60,131 nt of DNA. Origin: Steinernema hermaphroditum (lineage: Eukaryota > Nematoda > Chromadorea > Rhabditida > Steinernematidae). Shown here in pieces: positions 48,401 through 60,131 of this stretch. Made by a program: the position numbers and the translations under genes. The notes below the pieces were generated by a model. The model saw only the letters and a list, made by a program, of their open reading frames with translations. It was not told the DNA's origin and did not search any database. The stretch's first letter is position 1. Every line of letters starts with the position of its first letter. The stretch is taken from positions 1-60,131 of the forward strand of contig JAUCMV010000014.1 of assembly GCA_030435675.1 (NCBI GenBank), in the 5' to 3' direction.

Positions 48401-51400
48401 GGTATGAGCAAGGGCCCTGCTGTCTCGAATTGAAAGTTTTGCAGGAAACTAAGATAGTCCACAGGAAATCCAACGAGAGTAGGCGCGTTCGATCAGGCTC
48501 GTGCAGTTCTACAAGATCCAATCATAAAAATGCTATGGTACTTTGGAGCAGGAGGGTCAGATGCAGAGCTCTTTGTATGAGCAAGGGCCCTGCTGTCTCG
48601 AATTGAAAGTTTTGCAGGAAACTAAGATAGTCCACAGGAAATCCAACGAGAGTAGGCGCGTTCGATCAGGCTCGTGCAGTTCTACAAGATCCAATCATAA
48701 AAATGATATGGTACTTTGGAGCAGGAGGGTCAGATGCAGAGCTTTTGGTATGAGCAAGGGCCCTGCTGTCTCGAATTGAAAGTTTTGCAGGAAACTAAGA
48801 TAGTCCACAGGAAATCCAACGAGAGTAGGCGCGTTCGATCAGGCTCGTGCAGTTCTACAAGATCCAATCATAAAAATGATATGGTACTTTGGAGCAGGAG
48901 GGTCAGATGCAGAGCTCTTTGTATGAGCAAGGGCCCTGCTGTCTCGAATTGAAAGTTTTGCAGGAAACTAAGATAGTCCACAGGAAATCCAACGAGAGTA
49001 GGCGCGTTCGATCAGGCTCGTGCAGTTCTACAAGATCCAATCATAAAAATGATATGGTACTTTGGAGCAGGAGGGTCAGATGCAGAACTTTTTGTATGAG
49101 CAAGGGCCCTGCTGTCTCGAATTGAAAGTTTTGCAGGAAACTAAGATAGTCCGCAGGAAATCCAACGAGAGTAGGCGCGTTCGATCAGGCTCGTGCAGTT
49201 CTACAAGATCCAATCATAAAAATGATATGGTACTTTGGAGCAGGAGGGTCAGATGCAGAGCTCTTTGGTATGAGCAAGGGCCCTGCTGTCTCGAATTGAA
49301 AGTTTTGCAGGAAACTAAGATAGTCCGCAGGAAATCCAACGAGAGTAGGCGCGTTCGATCAGGCTCGTGCAGTTCTACAAGATCCAATCATAAAAATGAT
49401 ATGGTACTTTGGAGCAGGAGGGTCAGATGCAGAGCTCTTTGGTATGAGCAAGGGCCCTGCTGTCTCGAATTGAAAGTTTTGCAGGAAACTAAGATAGTCC
49501 ACAGGAAATCCAACGAGAGTAGGCGCGTTCGATCAGGCTCGTGCAGTTCTACAAGATCCAATCATAAAAATGATATGGTACTTTGGAGCAGGAGGGTCAG
49601 ATGCAGAGCTTTTGGTATGAGCAAGGGCCCTGCTGTCTCGAATTGAAAGTTTTGCAGGAAACTAAGATAGTCCACAGGAAATCCAACGAGAGTAGGCGCG
49701 TTCGATCAGGCTCGTGCAGTTCTACAAGATCCAATCATAAAAATGATATGGTACTTTGGAGCAGGAGGGTCAGATGCAGAGCTTTTGGTATGAGCAAGGG
49801 CCCTGCTGTCTCGAATTGAAAGTTTTGCAGGAAACTAAGATAGTCCACAGGAAATCCCAACGAGAGTAGGCGCGTTCGATCAGGCTCGTGCAGTTCTACA
49901 AGATCCAATCATAAAAATGCTATGGTACTTTGGAGCAGGAGGGTCAGATGCAGAGCTCTTTGTATGAGCAAGGGCCCTGCTGTCTCGAATTGAAAGTTTT
50001 GCAGGAAACTAAGATAGTCCACAGTAATCCCAACGGGAATAGGCGCGTTCGATCAGGCTCGTGCAGTTCTACAAGATCCAATCATAAAAATGCTATGGTA
50101 CTTTGGAGCAGGAGGGTCAGATGCAGAACTCTTTGTATGAGCAAGGGCCCTGCTGTCTCGAATTGAAAGTTTTGCAGGAAACTAAGATAGTCCACAGTAA
50201 TCCCAACGGGAATAGGCGCGTTCGATCAGGATCGTGCAGTTCTACAAGATCCAATCATAAAAATGCTATGGTACTTTGGAGCAGGAGGGGTCAGATGCAG
50301 AACTCTTTGTATGAGCAAGGGCCCTGCTGTCTCGAATTGAAAGTTTTGCAGGAAACTAAGATAGTCCACAGTAATCCCAACGGGAATAGGCGCGTTCGAT
50401 CAGGATCGTGCAGTTCTACAAGATCCAATCATAAAAATGCTATGGTACTTTGGAGCAGGAGGGTCAGATGCATAACTCTTTGTATGAGCAAGGGCCCTGC
50501 TGTCTCGAATTGAAAGTTTTGCAGGAAACTAAGATAGTCCACAGGAAATCCAACGAGAGTAGGCGCGTTCGATCAGGCTCGTGCAGTTCTACAAGATCCA
50601 ATCATAAAAATGCTATGGTACTTTGGAGCAGGAGGGTCAGATGCAGAGCTCTTTGTATGAACAAGGGCCCTATCTGTCTCGAATTGAAAGTTTTGCAGGA
50701 AACTAAGATAGTCCACAGGAAATCCAACGAGAGTAGGCGCGTTCGATCAGGCTCGTGCAGTTCTACAAGATCCAATCATAAAAATGATATGGTACTTTGG
50801 AGCAGGAGGGTCAGATGCAGAGCTCTTTGTATGAACAAGGGCCCTAGCTGTCTCGAATTGAAAGTTTTGCAGGAAACTAAGATAGTCCACAGGAAATCCA
50901 ACGAGAGTAGGCGCGTTCGATCAGGCTCGTGCAGTTCTACAAGATCCAATCATAAAAATGATATGGTACTTTGGAGCAGGAGGGTCAGATGCAGAGCTCT
51001 TTGGTATGAGCAAGGGCCCTGCTGTCTCGAATTGAAAGTTTTGCAGGAAACTAAGATAGTCCACAGGAAATCCCAACGAGAGTAGGCGCGTTCGATCAGG
51101 CTCGTGCAGTTCTACAAGATCCAATCATAAAAATGATATGGTACTTTGGAGCAGGAGGGTCAGATGCAGACGCTTTTGGTATGAGCAAGGGCCCTGCTGT
51201 CTCGAATTGAAAGTTTTGCAGGAAACTAAGATAGTCCACAGGAAATCCAACGAGAGTAGGCGCGTTCGATCAGGCTCGTGCAGTTCTACAAGATCCAATC
51301 ATAAAAATGATATGGTACTTTGGAGCAGGAGGGTCAGATGCAGAGCTCTTTGGTATGAGCAAGGGCCCTGCTGTCTCGAATTGAAAGTTTTGCAGGAAAC

Positions 51401-54400
51401 TAAGATAGTCCACAGGAAATCCAACGGGAGTAGGCGCGTTCGATCAGGCTCGTGCAGTTCTACAAGATCCAATCATAAAAATGCTATGGTACTTTGGAGC
51501 AGGAGGGTCAGATGCAGAGCTTTTGGTATGAGCAAGGGCCCTGCTGTCTCGAATTGAAAGTTTTGCAGGAAACTAAGATAGTCCACAGTAATCCCAACGG
51601 GAATAGGCGCGTTCGATCAGGCTCGTGCAGTTCTACAAGATCCAATCATAAAAATGATATGGTACTTTGGAGCAGGAGGGTCAGATGCAGAACTCTTTGT
51701 ATGAGCAAGGGCCCTGCTGTCTCGAATTGAAAGTTTTGCAGGAAACTAAGATAGTCCACAGTAATCCCAACGGGAATAGGCGCGTTCGATCAGGATCGTG
51801 CAGTTCTACAAGATCCAATCATAAAAATGCTATGGTACTTTGGAGCGGAGGGGTCAGATGCATAACTCTTTGTATGAGCAAGGGCCCTGCTGTCTCGAAT
51901 TGAAAGTTTTGCAGGAAACTAAGATAGTCCACAGGAAATCCAACGAGAGTAGGCGCGTTCGATCAGGCTCGTGCAGTTCTACAAGATCCAATCATAAAAA
52001 TGCTATGGTACTTTGGAGCAGGAGGGTCAGATGCAGAGCTCTTTGTATGAACAAGGGCCCTAGCTGTCTCGAATTGAAAGTTTTGCAGGAAACTAAGATA
52101 GTCCACAGGAAATCCAACGAGAGTAGGCGCGTTCGATCAGGCTCGTGCAGTTCTACAAGATCCAATCATAAAAATGCTATGGTACTTTGGAGCAGGAGGG
52201 TCAGATGCAGAGCTTTTGGTATGAGCAAGGGCCCTGCTGTCTCGAATTGAAAGTTTTGCAGGAAACTAAGATAGTCCACAGGAAATCCAACGAGAATAGG
52301 CGCGTTCGATCAGGCTCGTGCAGTTCTACAAGATCCAATCATAAAAATGCTATGGTACTTTGGAGCAGGAGGGTCAGATGCAGAGCTCTTTGTATGAACA
52401 AGGGCCCTAGCTGTCTCGAATTGAAAGTTTTGCAGGAAACTAAGATAGTCCACAGTAATCCCAACGGGAATAGGCGCGTTCGATCAGGCTCGTGCAGTTC
52501 TACAAGATCCAATCATAAAAATGATATGGTACTTTGGAGCAGGAGGGTCAGATGCAGAGCTTTTGGTATGAACAAGGGCCCTGCTGTCTCGAATTGAAAG
52601 TTTTGCAGGAAACTAAGATAGTCCACAGTAATCCCAACGGGAATAGGCGCGTTCGATCAGGCTCGTGCAGTTCTACAAGATCCAATCATAAAAATGCTAT
52701 GGTACTTTGGAGCAGGAGGGGTCAGATGCAGAACTCTTTGTATGAGCAAGGGCCCTAGCTGTCTCGAATTGAAAGTTTTGCAGGAAACTAAGATAGTCCA
52801 CAGTAATCCCAACGGGAATAGGCGCGTTCGATCAGGCTCGTGCAGTTCTACAAGATCCAATCATAAAAATGCTATGGTACTTTGGAGCAGGAGGGTCAGA
52901 TGCAGAACTCTTTGTATGAGCAAGGGCCCTGCTGTCTCGAATTGAAAGTTTTGCAGGAAACTAAGATAGTCCACAGTAATCCCAACGGGAATAGGCGCGT
53001 TCGATCAGGCTCGTGCAGTTCTACAAGATCCAATCATAAAAATGCTATGGTACTTTGGAGCAGGAGGGTCAGATGCAGATCTCTTTGTATGAGCAAGGGC
53101 CCTTCTGTCTCGAATTGAAAGTTTTGCAGGAAACTAAGATAGTCCACAGTAATCCCAACGGGAATAGGCGCGTTCGATCAGGCTCGTGCAGTTCTACAAG
53201 ATCCAATCATAAAAATGCTATGGTACTTTGGAGCAGGAGGGTCAGATGCAGAACTCTTTGTATGAGCAAGGGCCCTGCTGTCTCGAATTGAAAGTTTTGC
53301 AGGAAACTAAGATAGTCCACAGTAATCCCAACGGGAATAGGCGCGTTCGATCAGGATCGTGCAGTTCTACAAGATCCAATCATAAAAATGCTATGGTACT
53401 TTGGAGCAGGAGGGTCAGATGCAGAACTCTTTGTATGAGCAAGGGCCCTGCTGTCTCGAATTGAAAGTTTTGCAGGAAACTAAGATAGTCCACAGGAAAT
53501 CCAACGAGAGTAGGCGCGTTCGATCAGGCTCGTGCAGTTCTACAAGATCCAATCATAAAAATGATATGGTACTTTGGAGCAGGAGGGTCAGATGCAGAGC
53601 TCTTTGTATGAGCAAGGGCCCTAGCTGTCTCGAATTGAAAGTTTTGCAGGAAACTAAGATAGTCCACAGGAAATCCAACGAGAGTAGGCGCGTTCGATCA
53701 GGCTCGTGCAGTTCTACAAGATCCAATCATAAAAATGCTATGGTACTTTGGAGCAGGAGGGTCAGATGCAGAGCTTTTGGTATGAGCAAGGGCCCTAGCT
53801 GTCTCGAATTGAAAGTTTTGCAGGAAACTAAGATAGTCCACAGGAAATCCAACGAGAGTAGGCGCGTTCGATCAGGCTCGTGCAGTTCTACAAGATCCAA
53901 TCATAAAAATGCTATGGTACTTTGGAGCAGGAGGGTCAGATGCAGAGCTCTTTGTATGAACAAGGGCCCTGCTGTCTCGAATTGAAAGTTTTGCAGGAAA
54001 CTAAGATAGTCCACAGTAATCCCAACGGGAATAGGCGCGTTCGATCAGGCTCGTGCAGTTCTACAAGATCCAATCATAAAAATGCTATGGTACTTTGGAG
54101 CAGGAGGGTCAGATGCAGAGCTCTTTGGTATGAGCAAGGGCCCTGCTGTCTCGAATTGAAAGTTTTGCAGGAAACTAAGATAGTCCACAGGAAATCCAAC
54201 GGGAATAGGCGCGTTCGATCAGGCTCGTGCAGTTCTACAAGATCCAATCATAAAAATGATATGGTACTTTGGAGCAGGAGGGTCAGATGCAGAGCTTTTG
54301 GCATGAGCAAGGGCCCTGCTGTCTCGAATTGAAAGTTTTGCAGGAAACTAAGATAGTCCACAGTAATCCCAACGGGAATAGGCGCGTTCGATCAGGCTCG

Positions 54401-55279
54401 TGCAGTTCTACAAGATCCAATCATAAAAATGCTATGGTACTTTGGAGCAGGAGGGTCAGATGCAGAGCTCTTGGTATGAGCAAGGGCCCTGCTGTCTCGA
54501 ATTGAAAGTTTTGCAGGAAACTAAGATAGTCCACAGTAATCCCAACGGGAATAGGCGCGTTCGATCAGGATCGTGCAGTTCTACAAGATCCAATCATAAA
54601 AATGCTATGGTACTTTGGAGCAGGAGGGTCAGATGCATAACTCTTTGTATGAGCAAGGGCCCTGCTGTCTCGAATTGAAAGTTTTGCAGGAAACTAAGAT
54701 AGTCCACAGTAATCCCAACGGGAATAGGCGCGTTCGATCAGGATCGTGCAGTTCTACAAGATCCAATCATAAAAATGCTATGGTACTTTGGAGCAGGAGG
54801 GGTCAGATGCAGAACTCTTTGTATGAGCAAGGGCCCTGCTGTCTCGAATTGAAAGTTTTGCAGGAAACTAAGATAGTCCACAGGAAATCCAACGAGAGTA
54901 GGCGCGTTCGATCAGGCTCGTGCAGTTCTACAAGATCCAATCATAAAAATGATATGGTACTTTGGAGCAGGAGGGTCAGATGCAGAGCTCTTTGTATGAG
55001 CAAGGGCCCTGCTGTCTCGAATTGAAAGTTTTGCAGGAAACTAAGATAGTCCACAGTAATCCCAACGGGAATAGGCGCGTTCGATCAGGCTCGTGCAGTT
55101 CTACAAGATCCAATCATAAAAATGCTATGGTACTTTGGAGCAGGAGGGTCAGATGCAGAGCTTTTGGTATGAGCAAGGGCCCTGCTGTCTCGAATTGAAA
55201 GTTTTGCAGGAAACTAAGATAGTCCACAGGAAATCCCAACGAGAGTAGGCGCGTTCGATCAGGCTCGTGCAGTTCTACA

Positions 55280-58200
55280 AGATCCAATCATAAAAATGCT
55301 ATGGTACTTTGGAGCAGGAGGGTCAGATGCAGAACTCTTTGTATGAACAAGGCCCTATCTGTCTCGAATTGAAAGTTTTGCAGGAAACTAAGATAGTCCA
55401 CAGTAATCCCAACGGGAATAGGCGCGTTCGATCAGGCTCGTGCAGTTCTACAAGATCCAATCATAAAAATGCTATGGTACTTTGGAGCAGGAGGGTCAGA
55501 TGCAGAACTCTTTGTATGAACAAGGCCCTATCTGTCTCGAATTGAAAGTTTTGCAGGAAACTAAGATAGTCCACAGGAATCCCAACGGGAATAGGCGCGT
55601 TCGATCAGGATCGTGCAGTTCTACAAGATCCAATCATAAAAATGATATGGTACTTTGGAGCAGGAGGGGTCAGATGCATAACTCTTTGTATGAGCAAGGG
55701 CCCTGCTGTCTCGAATTGAAAGTTTTGCAGGAAACTAAGATAGTCCACAGGAAATCCAACGAGAGTAGGCGCGTTCGATCAGGCTCGTGCAGTTCTACAA
55801 GATCCAATCATAAAAATGATATGGTACTTTGGAGCAGGAGGGTCAGATGCAGAGCTTTTGGTATGAGCAAGGGCCCTGCTGTCTCGAATTGAAAGTTTTG
55901 CAGGAAACTAAGATAGTCCACAGTAATCCCAACGGGAATAGGCGCGTTCGATCAGGCTCGTGCAGTTCTACAAGATCCAATCATAAAAATGCTATGGTAC
56001 TTTGGAGCAGGAGGGTCAGATGCAGAGCTTTTGGTATGAGCAAGGGCCCTGCTGTCTCGAATTGAAAGTTTTGCAGGAAACTAAGATAGTCCACAGGAAA
56101 TCCCAACGAGAATAGGCGCGTTCGATCAGGCTCGTGCAGTTCTACAAGATCCAATCATAAAAATGCTATGGTACTTTGGAGCAGGAGGGTCAGATGCAGA
56201 ACTCTTTGTATGAACAAGGCCCTATCTGTCTCGAATTGAAAGTTTTGCAGGAAACTAAGATAGTCCACAGTAATCCCAACGGGAATAGGCGCGTTCGATC
56301 AGGATCGTGCAGTTCTACAAGATCCAATCATAAAAATGCTATGGTACTTTGGAGCAGGAGGGGTCAGATGCATAACTCTTTGTATGAGCAAGGGCCCTGC
56401 TGTCTCGAATTGAAAGTTTTGCAGGAAACTAAGATAGTCCACAGGAAATCCAACGAGAGTAGGCGCGTTCGATCAGGCTCGTGCAGTTCTACAAGATCCA
56501 ATCATAAAAATGATATGGTACTTTGGAGCAGGAGGGTCAGATGCAGAGCTTTTGGTATGAGCAAGGGCCCTGCTGTCTCGAATTGAAAGTTTTGCAGGAA
56601 ACTAAGATAGTCCACAGGAAATCCAACGAGAGTAGGCGCGTTCGATCAGGCTCGTGCAGTTCTACAAGATCCAATCATAAAAATGATATGGTACTTTGGA
56701 GCAGGAGGGTCAGATGCAGAGCTCTTTGTATGAACAAGGGCCCTAGCTGTCTCGAATTGAAAGTTTTGCAGGAAACTAAGATAGTCCACAGGAAATCCCA
56801 ACGGGAGTAGGCGCGTTCGATCAGGCTCGTGCAGTTCTACAAGATCCAATCATAAAAATGCTATGGTACTTTGGAGCAGGAGGGTCAGATGCAGAGCTCT
56901 TGGTATGAGCAAGGGCCCCAGCTGTCTCGAATTGAAAGTTTTGCAGGAAACTAAGATAGTCCACAGGAAATCCAACGAGAGTAGGCGCGTTCGATCAGGC
57001 TCGTGCAGTTCTACAAGATCCAATCATAAAAATGATATGGTACTTTGGAGCAGGAGGGTCAGATGCAGAGCTTTTGGTATGAGCAAGGGCCCTTCTGTCT
57101 CGAATTGAAAGTTTTGCAGGAAACTAAGATAGTCCACAGGAAATCCAACGGGAGTAGGCGCGTTCGATCAGGCTCGTGCAGTTCTACAAGATCCAATCAT
57201 AAAAATGATATGGTACTTTGGAGCAGGAGGGTCAGATGCAGAGCTTTTGGTATGAGCAAGGGCCCTAGCTGTCTCGAATTGAAAGTTTTGCAGGAAACTA
57301 AGATAGTCCACAGTAATCCCAACGGGAATAGGCGCGTTCGATCAGGCTCGTGCAGTTCTACAAGATCCAATCATAAAAATGCTATGGTACTTTGGAGCAG
57401 GAGGGTCAGATGCAGAGCTTTTGGTATGAGCAAGGGCCCTGCTGTCTCGAATTGAAAGTTTTGCAGGAAACTAAGATAGTCCGCAGGAAATCCAACGAGA
57501 ATAGGCGCGTTCGATCAGGCTCGTGCAGTTCTACAAGATCCAATCATAAAAATGATATGGTACTTTGGAGCAGGAGGGTCAGATGCAGAGCTTTTGGCAT
57601 GAGCAAGGGCCCTGCTGTCTCGAATTGAAAGTTTTGCAGGAAACTAAGATAGTCCACAGTAATCCCAACGGGAATAGGCGCGTTCGATCAGGCTCGTGCA
57701 GTTCTACAAGATCCAATCATAAAAATGATATGGTACTTTGGAGCAGGAGGGTCAGATGCAGAGCTTTTGGTATGAGCAAGGGCCCTGCTGTCTCGAATTG
57801 AAAGTTTTGCAGGAAACTAAGATAGTCCACAGTAATCCCAACGGGAATAGGCGCGTTCGATCAGGCTCGTGCAGTTCTACAAGATCCAATCATAAAAATG
57901 CTATGGTACTTTGGAGCAGGAGGGGTCAGATGCAGAACTCTTTGTATGAGCAAGGGCCCTGCTGTCTCGAATTGAAAGTTTTGCAGGAAACTAAGATAGT
58001 CCACAGGAAATCCAACGAGAGTAGGCGCGTTCGATCAGGCTCGTGCAGTTCTACAAGATCCAATCATAAAAATGATATGGTACTTTGGAGCAGGAGGGTC
58101 AGATGCAGAGCTTTTGGTATGAGCAAGGGCCCTGCTGTCTCGAATTGAAAGTTTTGCAGGAAACTAAGATAGTCCACAGGAAATCCAACGAGAGTAGGCG

Positions 58201-60131
58201 CGTTCGATCAGGCTCGTGCAGTTCTACAAGATCCAATCATAAAAATGATATGGTACTTTGGAGCAGGAGGGTCAGATGCAGAGCTTTTGGTATGAGCAAG
58301 GGCCCTGCTGTCTCGAATTGAAAGTTTTGCAGGAAACTAAGATAGTCCACAGGAAATCCAACGAGAGTAGGCGCGTTCGATCAGGCTCGTGCAGTTCTAC
58401 AAGATCCAATCATAAAAATGATATGGTACTTTGGAGCAGGAGGGTCAGATGCAGAGCTTTTGGTATGAGCAAGGGCCCTGCTGTCTCGAATTGAAAGTTT
58501 TGCAGGAAACTAAGATAGTCCACAGGAAATCCAACGAGAGTAGGCGCGTTCGATCAGGCTCGTGCAGTTCTACAAGATCCAATCATAAAAATGATATGGT
58601 ACTTTGGAGCAGGAGGGTCAGATGCAGAGCTTTTGGTATGAGCAAGGGCCCTGCTGTCTCGAATTGAAAGTTTTGCAGGAAACTAAGATAGTCCACAGTA
58701 ATCCCAACGGGAATAGGCGCGTTCGATCAGGCTCGTGCAGTTCTACAAGATCCAATCATAAAAATGCTATGGTACTTTGGAGCAGGAGGGTCAGATGCAG
58801 AGCTTTTGGTATGAGCAAGGGCCCTGCTGTCTCGAATTGAAAGTTTTGCAGGAAACTAAGATAGTCCACAGGAAATCCAACGAGAGTAGGCGCGTTCGAT
58901 CAGGCTCGTGCAGTTCTACAAGATCCAATCATAAAAATGCTATGGTACTTTGGAGCAGGAGGGTCAGATGCAGAACTCTTTGTATGAACAAGGCCCTATC
59001 TGTCTCGAATTGAAAGTTTTGCAGGAAACTAAGATAGTCCACAGTAATCCCAACGGGAATAGGCGCGTTCGATCAGGCTCGTGCAGTTCTACAAGATCCA
59101 ATCATAAAAATGCTATGGTACTTTGGAGCAGGAGGGTCAGATGCAGAACTCTTTGTATGAACAAGGCCCTATCTGTCTCGAATTGAAAGTTTTGCAGGAA
59201 ACTAAGATAGTCCACAGGAATCCCAACGGGAATAGGCGCGTTCGATCAGGCTCGTGCAGTTCTACAAGATCCAATCATAAAAATGCTATGGTACTTTGGA
59301 GCAGGAGGGGTCAGATGCATAACTCTTTGTATGAGCAAGGGCCCTGCTGTCTCGAATTGAAAGTTTTGCAGGAAACTAAGATAGTCCACAGGAAATCCAA
59401 CGAGAGTAGGCGCGTTCGATCAGGCTCGTGCAGTTCTACAAGATCCAATCATAAAAATGATATGGTACTTTGGAGCAGGAGGGTCAGATGCAGAGCTTTT
59501 GGTATGAGCAAGGGCCCTGCTGTCTCGAATTGAAAGTTTTGCAGGAAACTAAGATAGTCCACAGTAATCCCAACGGGAATAGGCGCGTTCGATCAGGCTC
59601 GTGCAGTTCTACAAGATCCAATCATAAAAATGCTATGGTACTTTGGAGCAGGAGGGTCAGATGCAGAGCTTTTGGTATGAGCAAGGGCCCTGCTGTCTCG
59701 AATTGAAAGTTTTGCAGGAAACTAAGATAGTCCACAGGAAATCCAATGAGAGTAGGCGCGTTCGATCAGGCTCGTGCAGTTCTACAAGATCCAATCATAA
59801 AAATGCTATGGTACTTTGGAGCAGGAGGGTCAGATGCAGAACTCTTTGTATGAACAAGGCCCTATCTGTCTCGAATTGAAAGTTTTGCAGGAAACTAAGA
59901 TAGTCCACAGGAATCCCAACGGGAATAGGCGCGTTCGATCAGGCTCGTGCAGTTCTACAAGATCCAATCATAAAAATGCTACGGTACTTTGGAGCAGGAG
60001 GGTCAGATGCAGAACTCTTTGTATGAACAAGGCCCTATCTGTCTCGAATTGAAAGTTTTGCAGGAAACTAAGATAGTCCACAGGAACTCCCAACGGGAAT
60101 AGGCGCGTTCGATCAGGATCGTGCAGTTCTA
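55280..60131 (+). repeat. Array domain H: return of left-end subtypes
   Basis: From about 55,320 the 'gaactctttgtatgaac' / 'aaggccctatctg' monomers reappear, with 'ggaatcccaacggg' V1 and 'atgctatgg' linker, interspersed with domain-G copies. They resemble 1-14 kb and 17.6-20 kb but without 'ggatggtcag' or deleted linkers. A private 'atgctacgg' is at about 59,975 and 'ccaatgagag', a lost CpG, at about 59,744. Confidence 0.7.
60046..60131 (+). repeat. Partial monomer at right window edge
   Basis: The last monomer stops within block B after about 86 bases, so the array extends to the right. Its V1 reads 'ggaactcccaacggg', with one extra C compared with the usual 'ggaatcccaacggg'. It carries the 'ggatcgtgcag' allele with 'gcagttcta' following. 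Confidence 0.9.

Larger units (their letters stand above)
44810..55280 (+). repeat. Array domain G: right-hand subtypes with many one-base hybrids
   Basis: The dominant form is V1 'ccacaggaaatccaacgagag' with linker 'atgatatgg', giving way to 'atgctatgg' copies after about 49.9 kb. 174-bp monomers are frequent: 'ggaaatcccaacg' at about 46,731, 49,852 and 51,066; 'gctctttggtatg' at about 47,530, 49,260, 49,434, 50,997, 51,346 and 54,120; 'ccctagctg' at about 50,843, 52,069, 52,406, 52,754, 53,621 and 53,796. From about 50,229 the 'ggatcgtgcag' allele is followed by 'ttctacaag' instead of 'ttctataag'. Confidence 0.7.
1..60131 (+). repeat. Satellite DNA array, 173-bp monomer, about 348 head-to-tail copies
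   Basis: The same 173-bp unit recurs in one orientation across the whole window. Landmarks such as 'gttttgcaggaaactaag' and 'gcgcgttcgatcaggctcg' return every 173 bases, with exceptions of 161-174 bp and one 245-bp unit. There is no inversion, no inserted mobile element and no unique sequence longer than about 20 bp. The monomer length is close to a nucleosome repeat, and the array shows higher-order duplication. Both are typical of eukaryotic centromeric or heterochromatic satellites; this is an inference from family knowledge. I do not recognise the family or the species. The array continues beyond both edges, because the window begins and ends inside a monomer. Seen directly: periodicity, orientation and lack of genes. 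Inferred: eukaryotic satellite with a possible centromeric role. Confidence 0.97.

Noticed and set aside
76..60052. Hundreds of plus-strand open frames of 74-86 codons, one per monomer
   Set aside because: They start at TTG inside the linker, recur every 173 bp, overlap each other by 64 bp and change frame from one monomer to the next because 173 is not a multiple of three. No ribosome binding site or recognisable domain is present. They are by-products of the repeat.
1..60131. CRISPR array
   Set aside because: Repeats of 173 bp are contiguous with no unique spacers, and there are no cas genes. The conserved and variable blocks inside a monomer are not repeat and spacer, because the variable blocks come in a few recurring forms.

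Overview
The window is one uninterrupted tandem-repeat (satellite DNA) array. About 348 head-to-tail copies of a 173-bp monomer run in the same orientation from the first base to the last, with a partial copy at each edge. I find no protein-coding gene, RNA gene, transposon, CRISPR array or non-repetitive stretch. The only non-satellite sequence is about 40 bp inside a broken monomer near 32.15 kb. A hand count on one monomer gives about 47% GC. A nucleosome-length monomer, layered higher-order duplications and tens of kilobases without a gene point to a eukaryotic centromeric, pericentromeric or subtelomeric block. I do not recognise the family. It does not look like human alpha satellite or the Arabidopsis, maize or rice centromere repeats as I remember them, so I do not name a lineage.

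Layout. Monomers are very similar and differ at a few diagnostic blocks: a site after 'agatagtcc', a linker after 'cataaaaat', and the segment around 'gggccctgctg'. Combinations of these define subtypes that change along the window. 1-13.9 kb is an irregular higher-order mosaic. 13.9-17.6 kb is dominated by 'atgatatgg' linkers and contains two copies of a 7-monomer, 1,199-bp unit. 17.6-20.1 kb returns to the first type. 20.1-32.1 kb is a mixed region built from overlapping segmental duplications. A scrambled 245-bp unit at 32.1-32.2 kb marks the start of a new subtype regime, 32.2-40.6 kb. 40.6-44.8 kb is an island resembling 20-31 kb. 44.8-55.3 kb resumes the right-hand type. 55.3-60.1 kb brings back subtypes of the left end.

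Points of interest. (1) Most monomers carry, on the minus strand, a 17-bp match to the CENP-B box with 8 of 9 core positions; the substitutions I noticed fall in non-core positions. (2) One subtype has a short linker, and every intermediate-length linker can be written as a subsequence of the full-length one. That suggests either recurrent deletion or consensus mixing during assembly. (3) Duplicated blocks of 1-2 kb can be paired at offsets of 1.2, 1.7, 3.3, 5.8 and about 6.2 kb, which records unequal exchange. The many short open frames are a by-product of the repeat and are not annotated as genes.
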